DNA from: Trichodesmium sp. MAG_R02
GTDB taxonomy: Bacteria > Cyanobacteriota > Cyanobacteriia > Cyanobacteriales > Microcoleaceae
DNA length: 36,202 nucleotides
Direction: 5' to 3'
Assembly (NCBI GenBank): GCA_023356605.1
Contig: JAKQYE010000021.1
Span: 5,535-41,736, forward strand
Shown: one piece after another, positions 1 to 10,121 of the stretch
Layout: each line of letters begins with the position of its first letter
Numbering within the stretch: position 1 is the first letter of the stretch
Notes under the pieces: model-generated
Databases searched by the model: none
The model's input: the letters and a program-made list of their open reading frames with translations, nothing else
What the model was told of the DNA's origin: nothing
Translations under genes and position numbers: made by a program

Positions 1-77
1 AATAATAATAAAGAAGAGTTTTGATATCCTTATCTATATTTGGAACTACCAACTAATTAACTAGAAAGAGGAATCAC

Positions 78-1130
78 ATGAGCGATCGCTTTCGAGAATT
101 ACTCAAAACCATTGGCAGTGGTACCCACACAGGGAAAAATTTAACTCGCCAAGAAGCAGCAGCAGCAATGGGGATGATGTTGTTAGGAGAAGCAACACCT
201 GCCCAAATAGGTGCTTTCCTTATTGCTCATCGTATTAAACGTCCCACAGGTGAGGAATTAGCAGGAATGTTAGATGCCTATAACGAATTGGGGCCAAAAC
301 TTAAAAGTCGACCATCTATGGGTATAGTGACAATTTTAGGTTGTCCTTATGATGGGCGATCGCGAACTGCACCTATCACGCCACTCACAGCTTTAATTTT
401 GGCAACAGCAGGAGTATTTGTTGTGATGCATGGTGGAGCGCGGATGCCAACAAAAGAAGGAATACCTTTTATTGAGATATGGCAAGGATTGGGGGTTGAG
501 TGGGGAAAACTATCACTGGTGGAGGTGCAACAGGTATTTGAGGAAACTGGTTTAGGCTTCGTTTATCTACCAAAACATTTTCCCCAAGCAGATGCTTTAG
601 TAGAATACCGTCGAGATATTGGTAAACGAGCTCCTATAGCAACAATGGAATTAATTTTGGTGCCCTTGGTCGAAGAAGTTCATTTAGCTGCAGGGTATGT
701 TCATCCTCCCACAGAAGGTATGTTTCGTGAAGCTTTTAAATTACATGGTTTGAGTAATTATACAACGGTGAAGGGGCTAGAGGGAAGTTGTGATTTGCCT
801 CGCGATCGGACAGCTATTATTGGGGTGTCGGTGCTATCTGGGAATCATGTCACATTTGAACGTCTGTTCTTACGTCCGAGTGACTATGGTTGTGGAGGGA
901 AGGAAGTTCCATTAGGTTCAACTGTGGAATTAGTAGAAGAGATGCAACAAGTATTGCAGGGTAAAATGAGTCAGTTAATGTCAGCAGCTATTTGGAATGG
1001 AGGTTTTTATTTGTGGCGTTGTGGAATTTGTTCTGATATTAACAAAGGTTTGTCGAAAGCCGAAAGTTTATTAAACAGTAGTAAAGTTGCAGATAAGTTG
1101 AGAGAAATTAAAGCAAAAATTGGGATATAA
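78..1130 (+). CDS. Anthranilate phosphoribosyltransferase-family protein, TrpD2/YbiB-like
   Basis: This 350-residue protein has the fold order of the glycosyltransferase family 3/TrpD group: a helical N-terminal domain (about 1-72) followed by the alpha/beta phosphoribosyltransferase-like domain. The hallmarks of true TrpD are changed. Where TrpD has the GTGGD phosphate-binding loop, this protein has GCPYDGRSRTAPITP (about 88-102), and where TrpD has KHGNR it has HGGARMPTKEG (118-128). These resemble the TrpD2/YbiB branch, whose E. coli member binds nucleic acid and has no shown role in tryptophan synthesis. A tryptophan role is therefore unlikely, but the real function is unknown. The start is ATG with AGAGGA just upstream, and a HIP1 site lies in the first codons. 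It stands alone, with no trp genes nearby. Confidence 0.85.
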   Translation: MSDRFRELLKTIGSGTHTGKNLTRQEAAAAMGMMLLGEATPAQIGAFLIAHRIKRPTGEELAGMLDAYNELGPKLKSRPSMGIVTILGCPYDGRSRTAPITPLTALILATAGVFVVMHGGARMPTKEGIPFIEIWQGLGVEWGKLSLVEVQQVFEETGLGFVYLPKHFPQADALVEYRRDIGKRAPIATMELILVPLVEEVHLAAGYVHPPTEGMFREAFKLHGLSNYTTVKGLEGSCDLPRDRTAIIGVSVLSGNHVTFERLFLRPSDYGCGGKEVPLGSTVELVEEMQQVLQGKMSQLMSAAIWNGGFYLWRCGICSDINKGLSKAESLLNSSKVADKLREIKAKIGI

Positions 1131-1400
1131 ATTTAGTAGTTGCTAAAAGAAAGTTACAAATTATGATTAATTATTGACCTAAAAAATATTATTATTTAGC
1201 AATTAAATGAGTACAGATAAAGGTTAGTAAATAAAACTAGAATAACAAAATATTATCTTTATATCCACATCCCACACTTCGCATTGTATTATAATAGACT
1301 ACAAAAAAAACTATTTAATTAAGTGGAATTACTTATGGTCTTTAGTCACTTCAAGTGAGATAATAAAGCTGATGATTCTATTCTTATTGAGTATCAAAAA
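1131..1400. other. AT-rich spacer, nothing recognised
   Basis: About 270 bp of AT-rich DNA between the TrpD2-like gene and the transposase remnant. I see no open frame with family resemblance and no strong hairpin. Confidence 0.4.
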
Positions 1401-1595
1401 ATGTCTTTAATAGAATCAATAAAAGTTAAAAATATCGACCCAACAAAGGAATAGTTGCAGGGTTAATTGATGAGATAGGAATAGTGGAAGTAATTAACCA
1501 AAAATGTAGGAGTAGATAATCGATAAAAAATAGCTGTTGGACAAGTAATAAAAGCTTTAATTTTGAATGATTTAGAGATGGTCTCACGTCCATTA
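1401..1595 (+). pseudogene. IS1634-type (DUF4277) transposase N-terminal remnant
   Basis: Reading across frames gives MSLIESIKVKNID, then IVAGLIDEIGIVEVIN, then GVDNR*KIAVGQVIKALILN and MVSRPL. This is the recognisable N-terminus of the DUF4277/IS1634-like DDE transposases common in cyanobacteria. At least two frameshifts and several stop codons break it (one right after the first block, one inside NR*KIAV, one after SRPL). Everything after about 65 residues is gone; a copy of short repeat family D begins immediately at its 3' end. Confidence 0.75.
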
Positions 1596-1640
1596 TAGTC
1601 ATTTCAAATTATATTGGAAAACTTTTTCTGCTGAAACTTA
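1596..1640 (+). repeat. Short repeat family D, truncated copy
   Basis: Begins TAGTCATTTCAAA and contains GGAAAACTTTTTCTGCTGAAA, the conserved core shared (in inverse orientation) with copies at about 3018 and 26168. It is cut off exactly where the family A element at 1641 begins, as if interrupted or deleted by it. Confidence 0.7.
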
Positions 1641-1731
1641 CAGGACTTACATATTGCTTCTATATGTGGTGTATTTTTGATAATCCTGATCCAATATTTA
1701 CACTATAATTATTGCCTTTGCGTAAGTCCTG
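1641..1731. mobile_element. MITE family A, copy 1 (CAGGACTTAC termini)
   Basis: 91 bp starting CAGGACTTAC and ending GTAAGTCCTG, with the family's inner arms (TGTGGTGTATTT and ATATTTACACTATAAT). No transposase is inside, so it would be a non-autonomous element. This copy is in reverse orientation relative to copies 2-4. The two flanks do not form a clean target duplication. Confidence 0.75.
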
Positions 1732-1829
1732 ATGAAATTATTTAACAGCGATACGACTGATATCGTGCTCCGCAAGCCCCAACTATGCAGCTTACTTCCT
1801 ACTCCTGAATAATAGCGATCGCTCTGTCC

Positions 1830-2867
1830 TTACAATTGATAATTCATCCCCATGACTAACAACAAACTTGCTAAAACACTACCAAAAAATCCTATCCCCA
1901 AATTCGTCATATTTGACTGACTTGCAGATGCCATTGCAGTATTAAAATCTGGTGAAGTTAGACGTTCATAATTTTTTACAGCTACAATTGTTTCTGGTAG
2001 GGAGGATATTAAACTTCCCAAAAAATAATGTAGCCCGGCAAAAACTGCATCACCAAATAATTTACTAAATAGATCATCATAAATGTCCGTCCAAGCAATA
2101 AATAATATATTCAATATATAGGATAATAAAATTAATAAAGCTGTCCCTACAATAAACTGCCACCAACTTGCTGTATAATCGTCCGCACTAATATCATCAA
2201 ATAATTCCGGTCTTTTTTCCTTAAATTGTTTTTCATAAAAGAAGAAAACTAACACACCTACTAAACAAATTAAACCGCCAAAAACCACCCAAGGCCAACT
2301 ACGAGTACTAATTCCTTGTGGCAAAACTGCCAACTCGGATTGACCTGTAATACACCAGTAAGCTGTAGTAGCAAAAGCAAACATCGATAACGACATAAAA
2401 AGATGCCATAAAAACAGCATTTTTTCCTTGTTAAAAATTCCGATAAAATTCTTAATATAAGATATTTTGCCAATTAATATCCATTTAGCAATAACAATTA
2501 TTGGCGCCACAATAAACATGAGATAAATATTAGCAAAATTTGAGCCTAGAGGAGTTGCTATACCGCCTAATCTTCTAAGACTTAGTGATAGCAACATCAG
2601 AAATAATTCTGGGTTATTTGTACTGGAGTTAATTACTATAGTACGTTTGTCTTTTCCTAAATATTTACTTGCTAAACCTGCAGCAGAATTTACCATAATA
2701 TCTGTAGCAGTCGGAATAAAACAAAAGCAAAAAATGACTGCTATCAAAGTAGTAATTGTCACAAAAGTAGTTTCATTAGTAGAGTTGTGTAATTGTATAA
2801 TCCAAGTGTCCATAGCTTCAGATATAAGATTCAATATCAGGAACTGAGAAGTAGTCAGGTAGGCCAA
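1830..2867 (-). CDS. Sodium/calcium exchanger (CaCA)-like membrane protein
   Basis: This is a hydrophobic protein of roughly ten predicted membrane segments. It has two related motifs typical of the CaCA alpha repeats: SSTNNPELFLMLLSL followed by GGIATPLGSNFANIYL in the first half, and SSLPETIVAVKNY followed by TAMASASQSNMTNLGIG in the second half. In the family these pseudo-symmetric repeats line the cation path, so a Na+/Ca2+ or related cation/proton antiporter of the inner membrane is the best guess. The polar residues differ from classical exchangers, so ion specificity cannot be told. The longest frame opens with a TTG at 2867 without a ribosome site; the ATG at 2813 (327 residues) is an equally plausible start. 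A terminal-like fragment of repeat family C (TATAGCAATCCTATT) lies just upstream at about 2880. Confidence 0.8.
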   Translation of the reverse strand: MAYLTTSQFLILNLISEAMDTWIIQLHNSTNETTFVTITTLIAVIFCFCFIPTATDIMVNSAAGLASKYLGKDKRTIVINSSTNNPELFLMLLSLSLRRLGGIATPLGSNFANIYLMFIVAPIIVIAKWILIGKISYIKNFIGIFNKEKMLFLWHLFMSLSMFAFATTAYWCITGQSELAVLPQGISTRSWPWVVFGGLICLVGVLVFFFYEKQFKEKRPELFDDISADDYTASWWQFIVGTALLILLSYILNILFIAWTDIYDDLFSKLFGDAVFAGLHYFLGSLISSLPETIVAVKNYERLTSPDFNTAMASASQSNMTNLGIGFFGSVLASLLLVMGMNYQL

Positions 2868-3017
2868 TGTTAAGTTATCTATAGCAATCCTATTTAATTG
2901 ATAAGAGAAATAGGATAAGCTGCTTTAAAGCAAGAGGCAAAAGGCGGAAGAAAAAGGGATTGGAACTATTTTTTAACAAGCCCAGTGATTTTAAAAATAA
3001 TTTAGGATTACTATATA

Positions 3018-3110
3018 TACAGTCGTTTTAATTTAGATTGAGACAAGTATTTCTTGCTATAACTAAGTTTCAGCAGAAAAAGTTTTCCATTCTTCTTTGA
3101 AATGACTATA
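3018..3110 (-). repeat. Short repeat family D, full copy
   Basis: About 90 bp running from CAGTCGTTTTAATTTAG to TTTGAAATGACTATA. The ends are imperfect inverted repeats (AGTCGTTTTAA against TTGAAATGACT). The core from TTTAGATTGAGACAAG through AAAAAGTTTTCCATTCTT is almost identical to the copy at 26168. A copy in the other orientation lies at 11821. Confidence 0.75.
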
Positions 3111-3534
3111 AGTATAAACTCCTAATTACACCATATTTGACTACATCTAATACTTTCTCTAATATTCATTTAGGATTACTATAATAATTAATAGTAAATT
3201 AATAGTGGTATTTTTCTACTATATTACAGATAAGTATTAATATAGATAACTTATTTAAAACAAGTAAAAACTATCCTACTAGTATAGTCTTTGTTTATTT
3301 TAGCTACTTTTACTCAAAGTTCCATTGATTTATGTTTAACTGCCGACAATAGTAGGCATAATATTTTTGACCCTAGCTTCAATTTTCAGCTACTACATTA
3401 CTGTTTTTATTATTTTAACAGTGAAAACATAATACATTTGATATCTATGAAATATTTACTTGCCACTTTTTTTAATTTTAATACTTACAGTTAATTAATT
3501 TTTGGATATATGATTTTTCAAGATATATCTCTCC

Positions 3535-3674
3535 TATGGCAGTTCGCCCATAGATTGGGACAAATCAAAAAGTAAATAAAACTGCTTAATTCTCTTACCT
3601 ACTCTCTGTTCCCTTTTCCCTGTTTCTTAAAAAGCAGTATAATCTTTGCCACGAACATTCATAGGATTGCTATA
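3535..3674 (+). mobile_element. MITE-like family C, copy 1
   Basis: 140 bp with terminal inverted repeats close to TATAGCAGTCC / GGATTGCTATA. Inside it has the shared words GACAAATCAAAAAGTAAATA and TTAAAAAGCAGTATAATC. Copies occur at 12169, 20990 and, inverted, 23657. No coding capacity. Confidence 0.75.
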
Positions 3675-3914
3675 GCTCAATTGCAGTTAATTTTCCTAGA
3701 CTTACTTTAAATCTTTTACACTTACTAATTACTAGTTGAAGTTTAACAGATAGCTACATCAACATCAACGGCTGAAGTTTATATTTATATTTACCGTCCA
3801 CCAAACTATTATAGTTCATACTAACTGAAATTATACTGAGGATAACTCTTGGCAATACAACAGTAATGTGGACGGTTTTTAATAAAATTAGTATATATTC
3901 TAACTAATCAAAAC

Positions 3915-4268
3915 TTACCTACCACTAGGCAATCCTGTTACAGTTATTCCTTCTACTCGTTGGCGAAACTCTTCCACACCTGGATTAAAGTCTATTGGTA
4001 GAACTGCCACAACATTCTCGTGAGGACGAGGAATAATTACCCAAGATTCTAAGGTAGCACCATAAGCTTTTTCTACTGCTGCAATTCCTGCATCCATAGC
4101 AGTTTTTACTTCCGAAACATCACCTCTAATTTGAACAGTAAACCTCGCACTACCAACCCTAATATAACCAACTAAAGTAACTCTACCAGCTTTTACCATT
4201 GCATCTGCAGCAGCTAAAATGCCGGGAAAACCTTTAGTCTCCAATGCTCCAACAGCTTGTTGCGCCAT
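3915..4268 (-). CDS. ccmK4: Carboxysome shell hexamer protein CcmK4
   Basis: A 117-residue single BMC-domain protein of the beta-carboxysome shell. It opens with the BMC signature (VGALETKGFPGILAAADAM) and has the pore loop RVGS at residues 37-40, set in GYIRVGSARF as in other CcmK4 proteins; the C-terminal tail after FNPGVEEFR is also typical. CcmK hexamers tile the facets and their central pores let bicarbonate and RuBP pass. The ATG has AGGAG about 8 nt upstream. It lies 119 bp downstream of ccmK3 on the same strand, the usual satellite ccmK3-ccmK4 pair kept away from the main ccm operon, and the two products are known to form mixed hexamers in other cyanobacteria. Very confident. Confidence 0.95.
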   Translation of the reverse strand: MAQQAVGALETKGFPGILAAADAMVKAGRVTLVGYIRVGSARFTVQIRGDVSEVKTAMDAGIAAVEKAYGATLESWVIIPRPHENVVAVLPIDFNPGVEEFRQRVEGITVTGLPSGR

Positions 4269-4387
4269 TATATTTCTCCTAAATTTCAGTTAAGAATTAA
4301 ATTCTCTGGATTAATCGTAAAAATTTTAGATGTCTTTCATAAATTAACTATTATTCAGCCAAACCATAATAGAATTTAGGACAAAAT

Positions 4388-4693
4388 TCATCTAAACTGT
4401 TCGCTAACTTCTGTATATTCTAGTGGTAATACAGATTCTACATTCTCTGGGGGATTAGGAACAATATAATGACCGTCCACTATACCACCATAGACTTTTT
4501 CTGCTGCTTCAATGCCAGCTTGGACTGAAGGATAAACTTCAGAAGTTGGTCCCCGAACTGCAACTACAAAGTGGCCTCTTTCAGCTAAACCATAGTAAAC
4601 AAGGGTAACTCGCCCAGCTTTAACCATCGCATCTGCAGCAGCTAAGATTCCAGGAAAACCAATAGTTTCTATGACACCTACTGCTTCTGGCAT
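4388..4693 (-). CDS. ccmK3: Carboxysome shell protein CcmK3
   Basis: A 101-residue BMC protein beginning MPEAVGVIETIGFPGI. It has the CcmK3 marks: the pore-equivalent loop is LAERG (36-40) rather than the charged/Gly-Ser loop of CcmK2 and CcmK4, and the C-terminus stops at PLEYTEVSEQFR without a long tail. In studied species CcmK3 does not assemble alone but joins CcmK4 in heterohexamers that change pore permeability. The ATG at 4693 is preferred over an in-frame TTG one codon earlier because AGAGGAG lies at correct spacing. It is the upstream gene of the pair with ccmK4; the 119-bp gap has no obvious terminator, so co-transcription is likely. Confidence 0.94.
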   Translation of the reverse strand: MPEAVGVIETIGFPGILAAADAMVKAGRVTLVYYGLAERGHFVVAVRGPTSEVYPSVQAGIEAAEKVYGGIVDGHYIVPNPPENVESVLPLEYTEVSEQFR

Positions 4694-4696
4694 CAA

Positions 4697-5097
4697 AACA
4701 CTCCTCTACTATTAAGAATCAATTAATATAATTGTAATCTCAATAGGTAATACTGTATATCTAGATTAATATAAAGCCTGTAATTTACTTTGGACTATGC
4801 AAATTTTTCTCTATTTTGATATCTTCAGATAGGCGGTAAATTATATTATGCACTTTATTTCGATTTATGACTAGCAATGAAGTTAAGAATAGGCTATCAA
4901 TTTATAGGGTAAATATTGCTCAATAAAATATTGATATATTAATCCTATTTTCAATGATTGTTTAATGGTTTTTTAGATATTAATTAATTCAGGTAAAATT
5001 AAATTTATACTCTATACCCTGAGAATTTAGCCACTTAATATAGCAGAATTTTTTGAACCTACCATAACACTTGACAATTAAAAAGTAATCACGCACG
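4697..5097. other. AT-rich spacer upstream of ccmK3
   Basis: About 400 bp that should hold the ccmK3-ccmK4 promoter on the minus strand. I see no clear operator or hairpin. Confidence 0.4.
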
Positions 5098-5336
5098 TTG
5101 ATGATACAAGTGGTGTAGAAAAATACAAAAATATTCCAGATTTAACTTGGAGTCAAACTGAAAAGTTATCAGGAAAAACAGTCAAGATTGAAGGCTTTCC
5201 AGGAGATAAAAAAGTAAAAAATATTTTGGCTAGTTGCTTCTTCTTACTGTTGCTGAATATATTGTCACTAAGGATATGAATCAATCATCACTTACAGATG
5301 CAGAATTTGAATCTCTTGCCTAAATGGAAAATAGAA
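5098..5336 (+). pseudogene. DDE transposase remnant (family uncertain)
   Basis: One frame reads VDDTSGVEKYKNIPDLTW, SQTEKLSGKTVKIEGFPG and then drifts out of frame. A second frame continues EYIVTKDMNQSSLTDAEFES followed by a stop and a piece like the KWKIE motif that precedes the catalytic glutamate of IS4-like DDE transposases. At least one frameshift and one stop are present and both ends are missing. The remnant stops where the IS630-type element begins at 5337, so that element may have landed in it, although I could not find the missing 3' part on the far side. Confidence 0.6.
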
Positions 5337-6293
5337 GATATAGTTTTTGTAAATAAGAATGAGATATAATTTGGTATAATAATCACGAATAATTTCATCA
5401 AGAGACTATTGATAGGTGAATACATTTTAGCTCTTTTTAATGCACTAAAATCATGTTCTATCTCATTTAAATCAGGAGAGTATTTTGGCAAAAATAGTAA
5501 TTGGTGACCCCCTGGTTCTACTAGTTCTCTAATAACGTTTTTTCTATGAATTGATGAATTATCCATGCAGCAGTACACTGGGAATTTTTAATGATGGTAA
5601 TAAATGTTGATCATACCATTGTTCAAATACCACGGCATTTAGGGTAGCTTTAAATATAATTGGTGCTATTAAATCTTTTTTATTTTTTCTTCTCCCGGGT
5701 AATAAATTTTCTCTTTTACCTCGTTTTCTCTCTTGCTTACCATAAACTTTTTTCCCTTTTTTTGACCAGGCATAAATACAGTCTTGATTATCTTCAAATT
5801 CTGATTCATCAATAAACACAAGGCTTTTACTCCCAATTTTTTTGATAAATTTTCGAGGGAAAGCTGATAATATTTTATCCTTTCTTCTCTATTTCTTTCT
5901 CTATAACGAAGTCGTTTTTTTTCAAGTAAAATTCATTCTTTTTCAAGCATAAAATATAGCTGGTTGATTAACTCCAATTTTTTTAGCTCTGTCTGACAAT
6001 GCTCGACTCTGGATTTTGTTTTACATCTTTTTATAATTCTTTCCAATCTAATTTTCTTTGACGATTTTTTACCCTAGTTGCCGACAATTTTGGGCGAGAT
6101 AACTATCTACATATTGAAGCTCTTCCCATCCCAAATGTATGAGCTGCTTTAGTAAGCGTACCGCCATTTTCTACAAAATTTATTACTTTTTGTCTGAAGT
6201 CTAAACTGTAAGGCATAGTTCAAAATAGTTTCTAGTTGACTTAATTTTATTATACTCAATTTTTGTTTCAATCTTAATTAAAACAACTATATC
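5337..6293 (-). mobile_element. IS630-type insertion sequence, inactivated
   Basis: A 957-bp element bounded by long imperfect terminal inverted repeats. The left end GATATAGTTTTTGTAAATAA and the right end (read inward from 6293) GATATAGTTGTTTTAATTAA agree at most positions and stay similar for about 46 bp, up to the shared word GTATAATAA. TA dinucleotides lie at both tips, as expected for IS630/Tc1-mariner insertion into TA. The single gene inside is broken by frameshifts, so this copy cannot make transposase, but its ends look intact. Confidence 0.8.
5400..6216 (-). pseudogene. IS630-family transposase, frameshifted
   Basis: Starting at the ATG at 6216 the reading gives MPYSLDFRQKVINFVENGG, then the helix-turn-helix piece TKAAHTFGMGRASI. 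Later frames give KKIGVNQPAIF-like sequence, then FIDESEFEDNQDCIYAW with the first catalytic Asp, MDNSSIHRK with the second Asp, and YSPDLNEIEHDFSALKR with the catalytic Glu. All three parts of the DDE triad survive, but at least four frameshifts separate them (after about residue 36, in the 5830-6060 region, at about 5565 between SVLL and MDNSS, and near 5405 at the C-terminus). Programmed frameshifting is unlikely to explain so many breaks, so it is a pseudogene. Confidence 0.85.
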
Positions 6294-6353
6294 AATAAAC
6301 CTCCATCTACATTTACTTTAACCTCTGGAGACATCAACGCTCTAAAATAATAA

Positions 6354-6380
6354 AGTCACCTCCAAAAACTGGAAGTGACT
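6354..6380 (-). terminator. Hairpin terminator candidate downstream of groEL
   Basis: AGTCACCTCC-AAAAACT-GGAAGTGACT can fold into a stem of nine pairs with one mismatch. On the minus strand it is followed by TTATTATTTTAG. It lies about 190 bp beyond the groEL stop codon, so it could end the groESL transcript. The T-run is imperfect. Confidence 0.5.
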
Positions 6381-6568
6381 CAAACATAATACACACTTTT
6401 TACACAAACAAATCAGAGATTGTTTTCGGTGGCGCTTCTAGCAGTTTTACTAGTTGGGATGCCATTAATTAAGTTAGACATTAATCTAGCACGCCACCAT
6501 AGATATCTAGATTTCGTCTAACTTTGTCTGATTATTTTAATACTGCTGATTACTCTATTTCAAAAAAC

Positions 6569-8221
<1,653 letters not shown>

Positions 8222-8336
8222 TTAGTAACTGTGGATACTTATTTTTTGTGTGTTGATAGTTAGTTATTTTAGCAATTTAGCAAACATCAAGTATGAACAA
8301 AAAGTTTGCTAGTACCGTAGAAAAACTTGAGAATTA

Positions 8337-8648
8337 TTAGTTAACAATTGCAAGAATGTCTTTTTCTGCCAGTAGGACGTATTCATCGCCACCAAGTTTG
8401 ATATCGGTGCCAGCATATTTGGAGTAGAGAACTTTGTCTCCTACTTTTACTTCCATTTCTGCTCGGGTACCATCATCGTTGCGTTTACCAGGACCTGCCG
8501 CGACAACCTCTCCTACTTGGGGTTTTTCTTTTGCAGTGTCAGGTAGAAGAATTCCACCTGCTGTTTTTTCTTCAGACTCACTAACTTTGACAAATACACG
8601 TTCGCCTAAGGGCTTAACAGTAGAAACACTCAGTGTTACAGCTGCCAT
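8337..8648 (-). CDS. groES: Co-chaperonin GroES (10 kDa)
   Basis: A 103-residue lid protein of the chaperonin. It contains the standard order [12 protein letters not shown] near the start, the mobile loop region [19 protein letters not shown], then [29 protein letters not shown] and [15 protein letters not shown] at the end. Seven GroES subunits cap one ring of GroEL. The ATG is preceded by GGAGG at good spacing. It is the first gene of the groESL operon; an exact CIRCE inverted repeat lies about 80 bp upstream of the start and a K-box about 145 bp upstream. Confidence 0.98.
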   Translation of the reverse strand: MAAVTLSVSTVKPLGERVFVKVSESEEKTAGGILLPDTAKEKPQVGEVVAAGPGKRNDDGTRAEMEVKVGDKVLYSKYAGTDIKLGGDEYVLLAEKDILAIVN

Positions 8649-8725
8649 TAGATTACCTCCAGATAAATTTTGTTGTTGTTGAGAGCCTTATAAAGTAAAG
8701 TGAAGTTCTTAGCTTCATATTTTTT

Positions 8726-8752
8726 TTAGCACTCTTACTACCTGAGTGCTAA
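8726..8752 (-). promoter_or_regulatory. CIRCE operator of groESL (HrcA site)
   Basis: An exact match to the consensus TTAGCACTC-N9-GAGTGCTAA, with spacer TTACTACCT. HrcA binds this palindrome and represses groE transcription until heat shock. Its place 78 bp before the groES ATG fits a 5'-UTR or promoter-proximal operator. Confidence 0.95.
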
Positions 8753-8791
8753 TTTAGCTGAATTACCATGGGGTACGCAACTAACTAAACT

Positions 8792-8807
8792 GTACGGGTT
8801 CCCGAAC
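8792..8807 (-). promoter_or_regulatory. K-box (light/heat-responsive element of cyanobacterial groE)
   Basis: On the minus strand the sequence is GTTCGG-GAAC-CCGTAC, an exact fit to the K-box pattern GTTCGG-NNAN-CCNNAC described upstream of cyanobacterial groE genes. It lies 40 bp upstream of CIRCE, where a positive regulator of the groE promoter would bind. The binding protein is not visible in this window. Confidence 0.8.
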
Positions 8808-9551
8808 TGAATATTTGGGTATTTACCAATCGACCCTTAAATTTCTATTTAAAACTTTTTGGAATTACTTTTTCTTTTTTTTATTTCCAATAAACCCCAT
8901 CAAATTATTCGATAATATTGACTACAACTCTTTCCTAAATACTTGACTATCTTAGGAAAAACCTTCATTCTAGAACTTAATATCAATAACTATTTTTTTT
9001 ATGAGAAAATTAGTCATAATTCTTTATGACAGTGAAAATCGATGCCCATAGCTATAAAGCTTTCAGGGAAAGAATTCGCGGCGATAGATAAATAAAACTT
9101 ATCAATTTAATTTTAAGAAGTGCGGAATGTGGGTTTCATTACTTGTTCTGGGGTTAGGGTTTATTTTATTTTTATTTCCACTATTCTATTCACTTCTTCT
9201 ACTAATTCCATCTAATCTATTATTCCCGCTACTATTCCTAAATAGTCTATATATCAGATCCATAGGTCTTCTTTTTACTCTTTCATACTGTTTCTTTGTT
9301 TGACACTTATTATTGGACAAATAAATAGCCTGAAATAATTACCTAGTAATTATTCTAGGCTTTATGCTGAACAAAATTCATAATTATAAAATCTTCTTCA
9401 ATATCTCCAGAATGCCGGTATACACTAAAATTATAGGAATCAAACTTTTAATATTCTAGAAGTTTAAGTCATTTGACATTCTTAATCAGACATTTAACCA
9501 ACTACCAGGGACTATTCTATTAGAAGAAGATTAGAGGTGTATCGAAACTTA
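8808..9551. other. Non-coding spacer upstream of groESL
   Basis: AT-rich DNA without a credible gene. It contains the word TTAAGAAGTGCGGAATGTGG at about 9113, also found with one change at about 28529 together with an upstream AAGAAAATTA...AATTCTTTAT stretch, so the two spacers share a dispersed repeat. It also contains the hairpin at 9327-9361. Confidence 0.45.
9327..9361. repeat. Strong 35-nt hairpin (possible terminator)
   Basis: AGCCTGAAATAATTAC and GTAATTATTCTAGGCT form a long stem with one small internal mismatch and a tiny loop. It is followed by TTATG on the plus strand, so the T-tract is too short for a classical terminator. No gene directly upstream explains it. Confidence 0.45.
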
Positions 9552-9706
9552 ATGATAAATAATATATTTAACAAAGAGGAAAAAGCTAATTGGACTGATG
9601 TTCAGGTAGCCCAATTCCCAGGATATTTCCACCAGGGAAAATATGGACTCAGATCTTTGTCAATAGTTCCTGGGGAGTTGTCTCCAAGTTCTCGGATTGA
9701 GTAAAA

Positions 9707-9872
9707 TTCAGAGACATATTTTTATCTGTGCTGACCAAACTAAGCTGAAATTTTGCTCAAAAAGAGTTGGGTTTACAAGTATGGAATTATCTTCAAAAAC
9801 ATCTGAACAAAAAGGTAAGCCTTTATGCATTTAAACGACAAATTGATTGTATGCCACTACCCGGAAAAAACC
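9707..9872 (+). pseudogene. [2Fe-2S] ferredoxin-like protein, broken gene, 5' part
   Basis: Reads QRHIFICADQTKLKFCSK, which matches the N-terminal cysteine-bearing segment (HIFLCADQTKPKCCSKE-like) of cyanobacterial thioredoxin-fold [2Fe-2S] ferredoxin-like proteins. After one frameshift it continues GLQVWNYLQKHLNKK, the expected following helix. The second pair of cluster cysteines is absent. It breaks off at the heptanucleotide tandem repeat at 9873. A 50-codon frame just upstream (9552-9704, ending SPSSRIE) could belong to the same ancestral gene but I do not recognise it. Confidence 0.55.
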
Positions 9873-9914
9873 TTCTAAATTCTAAATTCTAAATTCTAAA
9901 TTCTAAATTCTAAA
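9873..9914. repeat. Tandem heptamer (TTCTAAA)6
   Basis: Six perfect copies of TTCTAAA in a row. Short tandemly repeated heptamers of this kind are common in filamentous cyanobacteria. This one sits at the break in the ferredoxin-like pseudogene. Confidence 0.9.
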
Positions 9915-10121
9915 GAAACCATCTGGTGACATTATGGAGCAAGCTCACGACACTTCAGTGGCTTCGGTTCAGGAGCCTCCTATAAGGTCACTCTCTGCCT
10001 TCTGCCTCCTAGCTCCTGCCTTCTCAAAGAATTAAAACTTGATGAGTCTGGCCTTAATATATTAGGCTGTATATTTCACACTAAAGTTAACTATTTACAA
10101 GTTTCTTGTTAAGGTCTAATT

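Larger units (their letters stand above)
2868..3914. other. 1-kb non-coding spacer with repeats
   Basis: Holds a family D repeat (about 3018-3110) and a family C MITE (3535-3674), annotated separately. The rest is AT-rich, with repeated TTTAGGATTACTATA words near 3000 and 3172. A 67-codon TTG-started frame at 3291-3494 has no coding character. Confidence 0.5.

Noticed and set aside
3291-3494. 67-codon plus-strand frame rich in Phe, Asn and Tyr
   Set aside because: TTG start in AT-rich DNA; looks like translated spacer.
9873-9914. CRISPR-like array
   Set aside because: Perfect heptamers without spacers; a short tandem repeat, not a CRISPR. No cas genes and no repeat-spacer pattern elsewhere in the window.
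9938-10039. 33-codon frame MEQAHDTSVAS...
   Set aside because: Lies in the low-complexity insert of the ferredoxin pseudogene and has no recognisable relative.
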